Origin: Rubrivivax sp.
GTDB taxonomy: Bacteria; Pseudomonadota; Gammaproteobacteria; Burkholderiales; Burkholderiaceae
Length of the DNA stretch: 64,000 nucleotides
Assembly (NCBI GenBank): GCA_016790225.1
Contig: JAEUOZ010000058.1
Span: forward strand, 1 to 64,000
Direction of reading: 5' to 3'
Positions 53,601-60,620 of the stretch are shown one piece after another; the stretch's first letter is position 1; every line of letters begins with the position of its first letter. The notes beneath the pieces are model-generated. The model was not told the DNA's origin. It worked only from the letters and a program-made list of their open reading frames with translations, and ran no database searches. The position numbers were made by a program, and so were the translations under genes.

Positions 53601-53688
53601 TGCCGGCGCCGCCGCGGTGCTGCCCGCAGGCAGCGCGGGCTACCAGGCCATTGCCGGGTGGATCTCGCGCGGCTGCGCCGGATCGTGA
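50656..53688 (+). CDS. HzsA-related multiheme lipoprotein with beta-propeller
   Basis: Product of 1,010 residues. A hydrophobic segment ends in a lipobox (AAVLLGCGG). A TolB-like beta-propeller occupies about residues 60-400 (DPEVSYDGKKVVF, DPVYLPDGRGFVFSSNRQ). A middle domain with IEPDGSFKLKVPADVPLAL resembles hydrazine synthase alpha subunit. Three c-heme motifs follow: CDGCH at 634, CVNCH at 754 and an unusual CASACH (CX3CH) at 917. Hydrazine synthesis is unlikely outside anammox bacteria; an electron-transfer or oxidase role at the cell surface is more plausible. Confidence 0.8.
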   Translation: MTADPRETPPQGGWRPDASRIVLVLVALLLAAVLLGCGGAATSQGEGLTVTGEVPLVYAKRSSAVRMNPTNGAPSAPGGDLMLREKSSPSAPEHNLTAAITQGQGDVSDPEVSYDGKKVVFALRCPSAGTAQIDGAPACTGRWNLWEYDMTGAASLAAGKLRRITASTDADDVDPVYLPDGRGFVFSSNRQAKSRLNQALGRAYLALDEYERERVFNLHTVNPSGGNLQQISFNQSHERNPVIRANGDIMFARWEHVADRNRFAIFRAKPDGTDLFVLYGAHSPGNSYLHPREMDPAGRYKGFVATSLMPLSGTHEGGSLVFIDAANYSEQDTPANNRVPTQGGNTEPTAQTLESGRGLSRWGRVTSPYPLWDGTDRVLVAYRPCEVTRAGAVVPCANLTAAELARLSSDRSMAAEAADELQDNVPPNYAIYLFDPKDQTWLNVAAPPSGFMHVDPVPLIARAEPNAPEPTNVDAALAAQGMALIEVRSVFDTDGLDRMGRSMIVAADLPAGCSSGIPQTAPLEAQDTRARVADLLRLKDPADAAYGCNPVRFVRALRGIPPPSGSTGLRAAIGETDFEQQQILGYAPIEPDGSFKLKVPADVPLALQVVDAQGRGFQTHTNWIQVRPGERRTCDGCHSPRRGGAINSGSIVDTLAAGIQRILATARQGGETMAGTRTRLDPALLNLSRDPQYLDAWADAGVMGVTPRTRLSLAYTGNADPAQDLRTAVPLNGVINYPEHIAPLWTRDRGAATCVNCHTGSARLDLRSTVAGTGRLVSYEELLVGDPQIDPATGRPVTRLEDGVPVVQRLPALVETSSGAMNTAGQARKSRLTEILFGQSLLASAAARAAHPQPPADAPDHATLLNVAEKRLLAEWMDLGGQYYNDPFTPGAGVRSVTGLSEASFASEVLPVLRANCASACHQAVGTNAAPSGASFRENRFVLTGDATGDYGATLSMINDTCNPGANPLLRRPSTAPHPQGAAGAAAVLPAGSAGYQAIAGWISRGCAGS

Positions 53689-53696
53689 GGCCACCG

Positions 53697-54401
53697 ATGC
53701 GAACCCTGCCGGGACTCCTGAAAACCCTGCGCTGGAGCACTGCCGGCGATGCGGGGCTCGCGACCGGCCGTGCCCGGCGCCAGGCCCAGCGCCGGCTGCG
53801 CGCCGCCTGGCCGCGGCTGGCGCTGCCGCTGGCCCTGGTGACGCTGGTTGCCTGCGGCGGCGGCAGCAACCCCTTCGACAACCCGCCCGCCGTGGACAAC
53901 CCGGTGATCCAGGGCGGACGCAAGCTGTCCTTCGCCTACTACCAGCGCTGCGTGCACCCGGTCCTGCTGATGCAGCTGCCGGTGGTGCAGAACGGCGTGC
54001 GTTCGCTCAATACCTGCGCGGCGGCCGGCTGCCATGACGATGTCTCCGGCACGGGCGGCGCGCTGCGCGTGCGGCCGCAGGCAGCAGCGGTCAACCTGGC
54101 CGACACCACGCTGACGCCCGAAGCCATCCGCGGCACCGAGATGTACCGCAACTTCTATTCGGCGCAGGGTGAATCGATTCCTGGCCAGCCGCTGTCCAGC
54201 CGATTGCTGCTCAAGCCGCTGCTGCAGAACATGCTGCACGGCGGCGGGCTGATCTTCGAGAACCTGGACGATCCCCAGCTCAAGCGCATCGCCTACTGGA
54301 TCAACCGCCCGATGCCGGCCGGCCAGGATGAATTCAGCGCCGCGGCGGCTTCGATGTTCACGCCGGCGGACATCCACACAGGGGTCTGCAATGCAGACTG
54401 A
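53697..54401 (+). CDS. Lipoprotein with an atypical c-heme motif
   Basis: Product of 234 residues with a lipobox in LVTLVACGGG and the sequence NTCAAAGCHDD, a CX4CH motif at residues 107-113 like those seen in some tetraheme cytochromes c3. LSFAYYQRCVHPVLL and PLLQNMLHGGGLIF resemble segments of the preceding protein's C-terminal cytochrome-like region, so it may be a diverged companion domain. It starts 9 bases after the multiheme gene and overlaps the next gene by 11. Confidence 0.7.
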   Translation: MRTLPGLLKTLRWSTAGDAGLATGRARRQAQRRLRAAWPRLALPLALVTLVACGGGSNPFDNPPAVDNPVIQGGRKLSFAYYQRCVHPVLLMQLPVVQNGVRSLNTCAAAGCHDDVSGTGGALRVRPQAAAVNLADTTLTPEAIRGTEMYRNFYSAQGESIPGQPLSSRLLLKPLLQNMLHGGGLIFENLDDPQLKRIAYWINRPMPAGQDEFSAAAASMFTPADIHTGVCNAD

Positions 54402-55236
54402 GCGGCGTCGTTGGGGACGTTCCGCCGCGCGGGCGGTGCTGCTGACGGCTGGCCTGCTGCCGGCCCTGGTCGGCCTGCGGCCCGCCGCGGCGCAGACCGC
54501 AGCCGCACCGTCCGCGCCGGGCGCGGCGTCCGTGACGACACCGTCCCAGCCGCCCGATGCGGCATCCGAGCGCCTGGTGGTGGCCGATCCCTTCCTGGAG
54601 TTGCACACCGGGCCGGGCCGCGGCTATCCGGTCTTCCACGTGGCGGCCCGGGGCGAGTGGGTGGAAATCCGGCTGCGCCACACCGACTGGTTCCAGGTGC
54701 GCACCGACAAGGGCATCGAAGGCTGGGTGCAGCGCGCGCAGCTGCAGGGCACGCTCACGGCCGCCGGCGCGCCCAAGACCTTTCGCGATCTGCTGCTGGA
54801 CGACTACCTCGCACGCCGGCTGGAGCTCGGCGCCGCCTGGGGGCGCTTCAAGAGCGAGCCGCTGCTGAAGGTGTTCGTCAGCTACCGCCTGACCGAAGCC
54901 TTCCATGTCGAGGGCACGCTGGGCCAGGTGCAGGGCGTCTTCTCGGGCACCGACTACTGGCACCTGAATCTGCACACCGAGCCCTGGTCGGACCGGCGCC
55001 TCTCGCCCAGCTTCGGCATCGGCTTCGGGCGCTTCCGCAACCTGCCCAACGCCAGCCTCGTAGGCACCCAGGTGACCGACACACCCATGGCCCAGATGAC
55101 GCTGGGGCTGCGCTGGCACCTGAGCGACCGCTTCATCCTGCGTGCGGACTACGGGCTGCACACGGCCTACCTGGACAACCGGCGCACGGGCGAGTACCGC
55201 TCGCTCTCGACGGGCCTGTCCTTCTTCTTCCGCTGA
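54391..55236 (+). CDS. Secreted SH3-domain plus outer-membrane beta-barrel protein
   Basis: Product of 281 residues: signal peptide (AVLLTAGLLPALVGLRPAAAQ), an Ala/Pro linker, a bacterial SH3 domain (about residues 62-125, LELHTGPGRGYPVFHV to EGWVQRAQL) and a C-terminal small barrel (AFHVEGTLGQVQGVFSG to LSTGLSFFFR). SH3 domains of this sort usually bind peptidoglycan, so this protein could tie the outer membrane to the wall. It and the next gene look like distant relatives in their barrel halves. Confidence 0.75.
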   Translation: MQTERRRWGRSAARAVLLTAGLLPALVGLRPAAAQTAAAPSAPGAASVTTPSQPPDAASERLVVADPFLELHTGPGRGYPVFHVAARGEWVEIRLRHTDWFQVRTDKGIEGWVQRAQLQGTLTAAGAPKTFRDLLLDDYLARRLELGAAWGRFKSEPLLKVFVSYRLTEAFHVEGTLGQVQGVFSGTDYWHLNLHTEPWSDRRLSPSFGIGFGRFRNLPNASLVGTQVTDTPMAQMTLGLRWHLSDRFILRADYGLHTAYLDNRRTGEYRSLSTGLSFFFR

Positions 55237-55261
55237 CAACGACAAACCTGGAGTGAACGCC

Positions 55262-55996
55262 TTGAATCCCCAATCCGACACCGCCCTCGATCCCGGGCCC
55301 GTGCTGCCGCCAGGCAACGCAAGGCCGCACCTGAGCGGCAACGCGCTCGCCTGCGCCGGCCTGCTGGTGCTGCTGGCCGCCGCCGGGCCGGTGGCCTGGG
55401 GACAGACAGCCCCTGCGCCGGGCACGCCGGCCACCACCACCTCCGAGGCCACCATCGTGCCGCAGGTGCAGCGCCGCGAGCTGAAGCTGCCACGCATCCC
55501 GTCGAAGGACATCGAGGTCGGCGTGCTGGCGGGCGTCTACAACGCGCAGAACTTCGGTGCCAGCGGGCTGGCCGGCCTGCGCCTGGGCTACCACCTGACC
55601 GAGGACTTCTTCGTCGAGGGCGAGTTCGGCCGCACCACGGTGAGCGACGATTCCTTCCGCGCCATCCTGCCCGGCGGCGTGATCCCCGCCACCCAGGGCG
55701 CGCTGTCCTACGGCACGCTGTCGCTGGGCTGGAACTTCCTGCCGGGCGAAGTCTTCCTGGGCAGCCGCCAGGCGCGGCAATCGCAGTTCTACCTGCTGGG
55801 CGGCATCGGCAGCACCGATTTTGTCGGCCAGAAGCGCCAGACCATCAACCTGGGCGTGGGTCTGAAGGTCTTTGCCACGCAGCGGCTGGCCCTGCGGGTG
55901 GACATGCGCGATCACCTCTACACGCTCGATCTGCTGGGCCAGCGGGAGCGCACGCACAACCTGCAGCTCGGCGCCGGGCTGTCGTACTTCTTCTGA
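55262..55996 (+). CDS. Outer-membrane beta-barrel protein
   Basis: Product of about 244 residues; the TTG at 55262 has GGAG eight bases upstream, better than an earlier GTG. After a hydrophobic export segment (ACAGLLVLLAAAGPVAWGQ) and linker, eight or so amphipathic strands follow (IEVGVLAGVYNAQNFG, FFVEGEFGRTTV, GTLSLGWNFLPGEV), closing with NLQLGAGLSYFF. It resembles the outer-membrane beta-barrel domain group first noticed in Myxococcus (OMP_myx_plus, from memory). Confidence 0.75.
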   Translation: MNPQSDTALDPGPVLPPGNARPHLSGNALACAGLLVLLAAAGPVAWGQTAPAPGTPATTTSEATIVPQVQRRELKLPRIPSKDIEVGVLAGVYNAQNFGASGLAGLRLGYHLTEDFFVEGEFGRTTVSDDSFRAILPGGVIPATQGALSYGTLSLGWNFLPGEVFLGSRQARQSQFYLLGGIGSTDFVGQKRQTINLGVGLKVFATQRLALRVDMRDHLYTLDLLGQRERTHNLQLGAGLSYFF

Positions 55997-56009
55997 GGCG
56001 GGCGCGGCC

Positions 56010-56510
56010 ATGTGGATGCCTCTTCTGACCCCGCTGGCGATGGCCGGCCTGCTGCTGATCGTTTCGGCCGCGGCGCAGGCCCGCCTGACGCTGGGCGACA
56101 TGCCGGACTTCACGCTGCGCCAGCTCAACGGCCCCAACCTTCGACTGCAGGAGCAGCGCGGCCAGGTGGTGATGGTGAACTTCTGGGCCACCTGGTGCGG
56201 CCCCTGCCGGCAGGAACTGCCGCACCTGAACCGCCTGCAGCAGACCTACGCGCGCAGCGGCTTCGTGATGCTGGGCGTGAATGTCGACGATGACCCGGGC
56301 AAGGCCACGGCGCTGGCCACGCAGCTGGGCCTGCGCTTTCCGGTGCTCTTCGACACCAGCAAGCGTGTGATCGGCCAGTGGAACCTGAGCGCCATGCCCA
56401 GCACCGTGCTGATCGATCGCCAGGGCCGCGTGCGACATCTTCACCGCGGCTACCGGCAGGGCCTGGAGCAGACCTATGACGAGCAGATCCGCGGTCTGCT
56501 GAAGGAGTGA
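56010..56510 (+). CDS. TlpA-family thiol:disulfide oxidoreductase
   Basis: Exported thioredoxin-fold protein of 166 residues. An N-terminal hydrophobic segment (LLTPLAMAGLLLIVSAAAQA) serves as signal or anchor and the active site is FWATWCGPCRQELPHL. The cis-Pro loop appears as LSAMPSTVLID. In a cluster with c-type cytochromes it could reduce apocytochrome CXXCH cysteines before heme attachment, or maintain the Cys-rich DUF4266 lipoprotein that follows (inference). Confidence 0.9.
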   Translation: MWMPLLTPLAMAGLLLIVSAAAQARLTLGDMPDFTLRQLNGPNLRLQEQRGQVVMVNFWATWCGPCRQELPHLNRLQQTYARSGFVMLGVNVDDDPGKATALATQLGLRFPVLFDTSKRVIGQWNLSAMPSTVLIDRQGRVRHLHRGYRQGLEQTYDEQIRGLLKE

Positions 56511-56515
56511 GGACC

Positions 56516-56746
56516 ATGCGCAAGACCTCGATGGCGGCCTGTGTCGTCCTGCTGCTGGCCACGCTGCTGGGCGGCTGTGCCGTGCAGCCCTGGGTGAAGC
56601 CCTATGAACGCGAGCGCCTGGCCGATCCGGTGATGCGTTTCTCGCGCGATGCGCTGTCGGAGCGCCACCGCGAGCATGTGCATGCGGTGCGCGAAGGCGC
56701 ACGCGGCGCCACCGGGGTGCAGGGGAGCGGCTGTGGCTGCAACTGA
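56516..56746 (+). CDS. DUF4266 lipoprotein
   Basis: A 76-residue lipoprotein with lipobox LLGGCAVQPW, the family segment VKPYERERLADPVMRF, and a C-terminal GSGCGCN motif with two Cys that is the hallmark of DUF4266. Function unknown; members co-occur with DUF3570, TlpA and ApbE genes, as here. ATG at 56516 with AAGGAG upstream; the next gene overlaps its end by 14 bases. Confidence 0.85.
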   Translation: MRKTSMAACVVLLLATLLGGCAVQPWVKPYERERLADPVMRFSRDALSERHREHVHAVREGARGATGVQGSGCGCN

Positions 56747-57980
56747 AGACAAGCGTTGGGCTGGCATCGCCGGGCGGCGTGAAGCGGCCGGCGAACGGGC
56801 CGGGGAGCGGCCGGCCCACAGGTGGCCCGGCCTGCGCTGGCCTGCGGGTCTCGGCCGCGGCCTGCGCGCGCTGGGCGGCGTGCTCACGGCCCTGTTCGGC
56901 AGCACGCTGGCCGCCTTGTCCGGCGGCGTGCTGGGCGGCTTGAGCGCGGGTGCCCAGGCCGCCACGCTGCCGGAAGACCGCGCCGAGGCGCTGCTGCACA
57001 GCTACCGGGGCGGCGGCATCAGCGCCGGCGGCCCGGCCTTCCTGGTGCGCAAGAGCCTGGCCGGGCGCGTCTCGCTGTCGGCTTCGGCCTATGTGGATGC
57101 GGTCAGCAATGCCTCGGTGGACGTGGTGACGACCGCCAGCCCGTACCGCGAGACACGTCGCGCGCTGGACCTGTCGCTCGACACCGTGGTGCGCGATGCC
57201 ACGATCACGCTGGGCCTGAGCAACAGCCGCGAGCCCGACTATGTGGCCGACAGCCTGAGCCTGGATGTGGCGCAGGAGTTCTTCGGCGGCATGAGCACGC
57301 TGAACCTCGGCTTCAGCCGTGGCGCGGACAAGGTCGGGGCCAGGACACGCGGCTTCTTCGATACCGCGCACCACTGGAACTACCGCCTGGGCCTGACGCA
57401 GGTGCTGACGCCGCGCTGGATGGCCAGCGCCAACCTGGAGGTGGTGTCGGATGACGGCTACCTCGGCAACCCCTACCGCGTGGCGCGGATCTTCGGCGCC
57501 GCGGTGGCCGAGCGTGTTCCGCGCACGCGCACCAGCCGCAGCCTCAAGCTGCGGGCGACGGGCGATCTGGGTTCGCGCGATGCCCTGCGCCTGGAATACC
57601 GCTACTTCTGGGACACCTGGGATATCCGCGCCCACACGCTGGAAGCGGGCTACAGCCGCTACCTGGGCACGAAGTGGCTCCTGGATGCCGGCGTGCGCTG
57701 GCACACGCAGGACAAGGCGCTGTTCTACAGCGACAACGCCACGGCCGAGACGCTCTACGTCACGCGCAACCGCCAGCTCGGCACGGCCAGCAACTGGGGC
57801 CTGAGCTCGCGCCTCACCGTCAACCTGCCCAAGTGGTGGGGAGGCCGCTTCGATCCGCGCCTGAGCGGGCAGCTGGAGCTCAAGCGCTTCGATTTCAAGG
57901 ACTACACCGATCTGCGCACCGGGCTGCCGTATCGCCACAACGCGGCGCTGATGCAGGTCTATCTGTCCGGCAGCTTCTGA
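56733..57980 (+). CDS. DUF3570 outer-membrane-type protein
   Basis: GTG start after GGGGAG, inside the DUF4266 gene; 415 residues. After a long export region (GGVLTALFGSTLAALSGGVLG, ending in AGAQA) the DUF3570 core begins with LLHSYRGGGISAGGPAFLVR and SPYRETR. Strand-rich repeats run to the end, LMQVYLSGSF, with the terminal Phe of outer-membrane barrels. In flavinylation-linked clusters such a barrel has been proposed as a conduit with DUF4266 (from memory). The N-terminal region before the signal-like segment is unusually long. Confidence 0.82.
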   Translation: MAATEDKRWAGIAGRREAAGERAGERPAHRWPGLRWPAGLGRGLRALGGVLTALFGSTLAALSGGVLGGLSAGAQAATLPEDRAEALLHSYRGGGISAGGPAFLVRKSLAGRVSLSASAYVDAVSNASVDVVTTASPYRETRRALDLSLDTVVRDATITLGLSNSREPDYVADSLSLDVAQEFFGGMSTLNLGFSRGADKVGARTRGFFDTAHHWNYRLGLTQVLTPRWMASANLEVVSDDGYLGNPYRVARIFGAAVAERVPRTRTSRSLKLRATGDLGSRDALRLEYRYFWDTWDIRAHTLEAGYSRYLGTKWLLDAGVRWHTQDKALFYSDNATAETLYVTRNRQLGTASNWGLSSRLTVNLPKWWGGRFDPRLSGQLELKRFDFKDYTDLRTGLPYRHNAALMQVYLSGSF

Positions 57981-57981
57981 A

Positions 57982-58644
57982 ATGAGCCTCATGACTTCTT
58001 GCCATCCCTTGCGTCGGCTGATGTCGACCGTCTTGCTGGCGGCGGCACTCGCCCCGGCGATCGTTCATGCGCAGGCGCAGGCGCAGGCCCCGGCCGGCCC
58101 GGCGCCAGCCGCGGCGGCGGTGCCCCCGCCGGCAACGGCTTCAGCGCCGGCCCCCACGGCCCCGGTGGCGACGGTCGGCAGCGTGGCCCCGGCGCCGCCC
58201 GCTTCGCTGGATGCACGCATCCAGGCCGCCAAGGCCGATGTCATCCAGCTCAACCGCGATCTGCTGGTGCTGGAGGAAGAGCTGCTCTTTCCGGCCAATA
58301 CCCAGCTGGCGGTCTTTGTCTCGATGGACGTGGGCAAGCTCTTCCAGCTGGAATCCGTGCAGCTGAGGCTGGACGACAAGCCGCTGGCGAGCCACCTCTA
58401 CACGCCCCTGGAAGTGGCCGCGCTGCACCGCGGCGGCGTGCAGCGCCTGCATCTGGGCCATCTGAAGGCCGGCAAGCATGTGCTGACAGCCTTTTTCACC
58501 GGACAGGGCCCGCATGAGCGCGACTACCGGCGCGCCACGACGCTGGAGTTCGAGAAGCCTGCCGGTGCGCGCTTCATCGAGCTGCAGATCCGCGATGTCC
58601 AGGCCAAGCTGCAGCCCGAGTTTCAGGTGAAGGTGTGGCAGTGA
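57982..58644 (+). CDS. Secreted protein, unknown, with coiled-coil segment
   Basis: Product of 220 residues: signal peptide (LMSTVLLAAALAPAIVHA), a 45-residue Ala/Pro linker, a helical stretch (ARIQAAKADVIQLNRDLLVL) and a beta domain ending LQPEFQVKVWQ. No family recognised with confidence. Its place between the DUF3570 barrel and the TPR proteins, with a GTGA overlap to the next gene, points to an envelope complex subunit. Confidence 0.7.
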   Translation: MSLMTSCHPLRRLMSTVLLAAALAPAIVHAQAQAQAPAGPAPAAAAVPPPATASAPAPTAPVATVGSVAPAPPASLDARIQAAKADVIQLNRDLLVLEEELLFPANTQLAVFVSMDVGKLFQLESVQLRLDDKPLASHLYTPLEVAALHRGGVQRLHLGHLKAGKHVLTAFFTGQGPHERDYRRATTLEFEKPAGARFIELQIRDVQAKLQPEFQVKVWQ

Positions 58645-60620
58645 GGCCTGTCTCCGGGGCCTGCGGGTCTCGCCTCAGGCGCCTGAGTGCACTGGCGCTG
58701 GCGCTGGCCTGCCTGCCGCTTGGCGCCGCGGCGCAGGGCAGCGGCCCGGCGCCGGCCACTGGGGCCCATCCGCCTCTGGCCGCACGGGTGACTGCCGCAC
58801 CGGCCGCCGACGAAGGCTTCAAGCCGGTGGCCGTGAAGAACCCGTATTGGGGCACGGCGCTGTTCGAGGTCTACCAGGACCAGACCTTTGCCGCGCTCAC
58901 CGGCCTGATGGCCTCGCAGCACTTCGGTCGCGTGCCGCTGCATGCGGACGAGGCCGAAGTGCTGCGTGGTGGCCTGCTGCTGGACTACGGGCTGCACACC
59001 CAGGCCGGCGAGGTCTTTGCCCGGCTGATCGAGCGCGGCGCGCCGCCTTCGGTGCAGGACCGCGCCTGGTACCACCTGGCCAGGCTGCGCCACTGGAAAG
59101 GCCTGCCGGCCGAGGCCGAGTCGGCGCTGGCGCGCATCGGCCCGGCGCTGCCGCGCGAGCTGCAGGATCCCAAGCTGCTGCTGCAGGCGCAGCTGCAGAT
59201 GGCCCGTGCCGATTACGCTGCCGCGGCGCAGACGCTCGCGGCCTTGCCACCCGGCAGCCCGCTGGCCCCCTATGGCCGCTTCAACCTGGGCGTGGCGCGC
59301 ATCAAGTCGGGCGATGCCGCGGGCGGCAGCGCCGATCTGCTGGCCGTGGCCACCGGGACAGCGCTGAACGACGACGCCCGCAGCCTGCGCGACAAGGCCA
59401 ATCTCGCGCTGGGCTTTGCAGCGTTGCAGGCCGGCCAGGCCGAGCCTGCGCTGCAGGCGCTGGAGCGCGTGCGCCTGCAGGGGCCGCAGTCCCACGCGGC
59501 GCTGCTGGGCTTCGGCTGGGCCTCGCTGCTGAAGAAGGAGCCGCGGCGCTCGCTGGTGGCGTTCCAGGAACTCTCGGCCCGGCCGCTGCGTGACGCGCCG
59601 GTGCTGGAGTCGCAGATCGCGCAGGCCTATGCACTGGCCGAGGCCGGTGCACCCGGCTCGGCCTTGCGCGCCTACGAGCAGGCCATCGAGCTCTTTGGCC
59701 AGGAAGAGCGCCGGCTGGACGAGGCCGTGGCGCGCGCGCGCAGCGGCGCCTTGATCGAACAGCTGCTGGGTCTGGACGCGCCGCAGCGCCTGGGCGTGGC
59801 GGCCCCGCTGTCGCTGGACGCGACGCTGCCGCAGGCCGGCCTGCTGGCCCCGTTGCTCGCGCAGCATGGCCTGCAGGAGGCGCTGAAGAACCTGCGCGAC
59901 CTGCGCTTCCTGTCGGGCAACCTGCAGCGCTGGTCGGCCGATCTGGCGCAGTTCGACGACATGCTGGCGCACCGCCGTCAGGGCTTCGAGCAGCGCCTGC
60001 CGCAGGTGCAGGGCGGCGCGCAGGCGGGGGGGCGCGACCTCGCCACCCTGCAGGAGAGACTGAGGACGATCGTTGGCGATCTGGCGCAGGCCGAAGCCGC
60101 AGCAGACGGCCAGGCCCATGCGACCGAGCGCGAGCGGGCGCTGCGCGAGCGGCTGGCCGCCGCCCGCGCGGCCCTGCCGCAGCTCGACGCGGCCGAGCAG
60201 GAGTCTGCGCGCGAGCGCTTGCGTCTGGCCGAAGGTGCGCTGATCTGGCATTGGGCACGCGAATACCCGCTGCGCCAGGCCGCCGCGCAGCAGGAACTCG
60301 TGCGGCTGCAGCAGGGCATGGCGCAGGCAGACGCCAGAACGCAGGCGCTGCAGCAGGCCCAGCGCGAAGAGCCCCTGCGTCTGGACGCCCTGGGCGCCCG
60401 CATTGCCGAGATCCGCGGCCGGCTGGCGCTGCTGGCGCCGCGCGTGGCGGCGCTCTCGGCCGAGCAGCAGGGGCAGGCACAGGACATGGCCGCCGCCGAA
60501 CTGCTGCGCCAGAAGGAACGCCTGGCCGGCTATGTGGCGCAGGCGCGCTGGGCGGTGGCCCAACTGCATGACCAGGCCCGCGTCGCGCGGGCACCGGGAG
60601 CGGCTGATGTCGCACGTTGA
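58641..60620 (+). CDS. Periplasmic TPR/coiled-coil protein
   Basis: GTG start overlapping the previous stop; 659 residues. A signal peptide (SALALALACLPLGAAAQ) is followed by a conserved segment (NPYWGTALFEVYQDQTF), repeated TPR-like helices over residues 90-360 and a long charged helical region to the end. TPR stacks usually mediate protein-protein contacts. Together with the following TPR lipoprotein it forms the likely periplasmic core of the complex encoded by this operon. Confidence 0.78.
   Translation: MRPVSGACGSRLRRLSALALALACLPLGAAAQGSGPAPATGAHPPLAARVTAAPAADEGFKPVAVKNPYWGTALFEVYQDQTFAALTGLMASQHFGRVPLHADEAEVLRGGLLLDYGLHTQAGEVFARLIERGAPPSVQDRAWYHLARLRHWKGLPAEAESALARIGPALPRELQDPKLLLQAQLQMARADYAAAAQTLAALPPGSPLAPYGRFNLGVARIKSGDAAGGSADLLAVATGTALNDDARSLRDKANLALGFAALQAGQAEPALQALERVRLQGPQSHAALLGFGWASLLKKEPRRSLVAFQELSARPLRDAPVLESQIAQAYALAEAGAPGSALRAYEQAIELFGQEERRLDEAVARARSGALIEQLLGLDAPQRLGVAAPLSLDATLPQAGLLAPLLAQHGLQEALKNLRDLRFLSGNLQRWSADLAQFDDMLAHRRQGFEQRLPQVQGGAQAGGRDLATLQERLRTIVGDLAQAEAAADGQAHATERERALRERLAAARAALPQLDAAEQESARERLRLAEGALIWHWAREYPLRQAAAQQELVRLQQGMAQADARTQALQQAQREEPLRLDALGARIAEIRGRLALLAPRVAALSAEQQGQAQDMAAAELLRQKERLAGYVAQARWAVAQLHDQARVARAPGAADVAR

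Noticed and set aside
50656..53688. A real hydrazine synthase and anammox metabolism
   Set aside because: Only the alpha-subunit-like architecture is present; no beta/gamma subunits or hydrazine dehydrogenase are near, and the setting is Burkholderiales-like.
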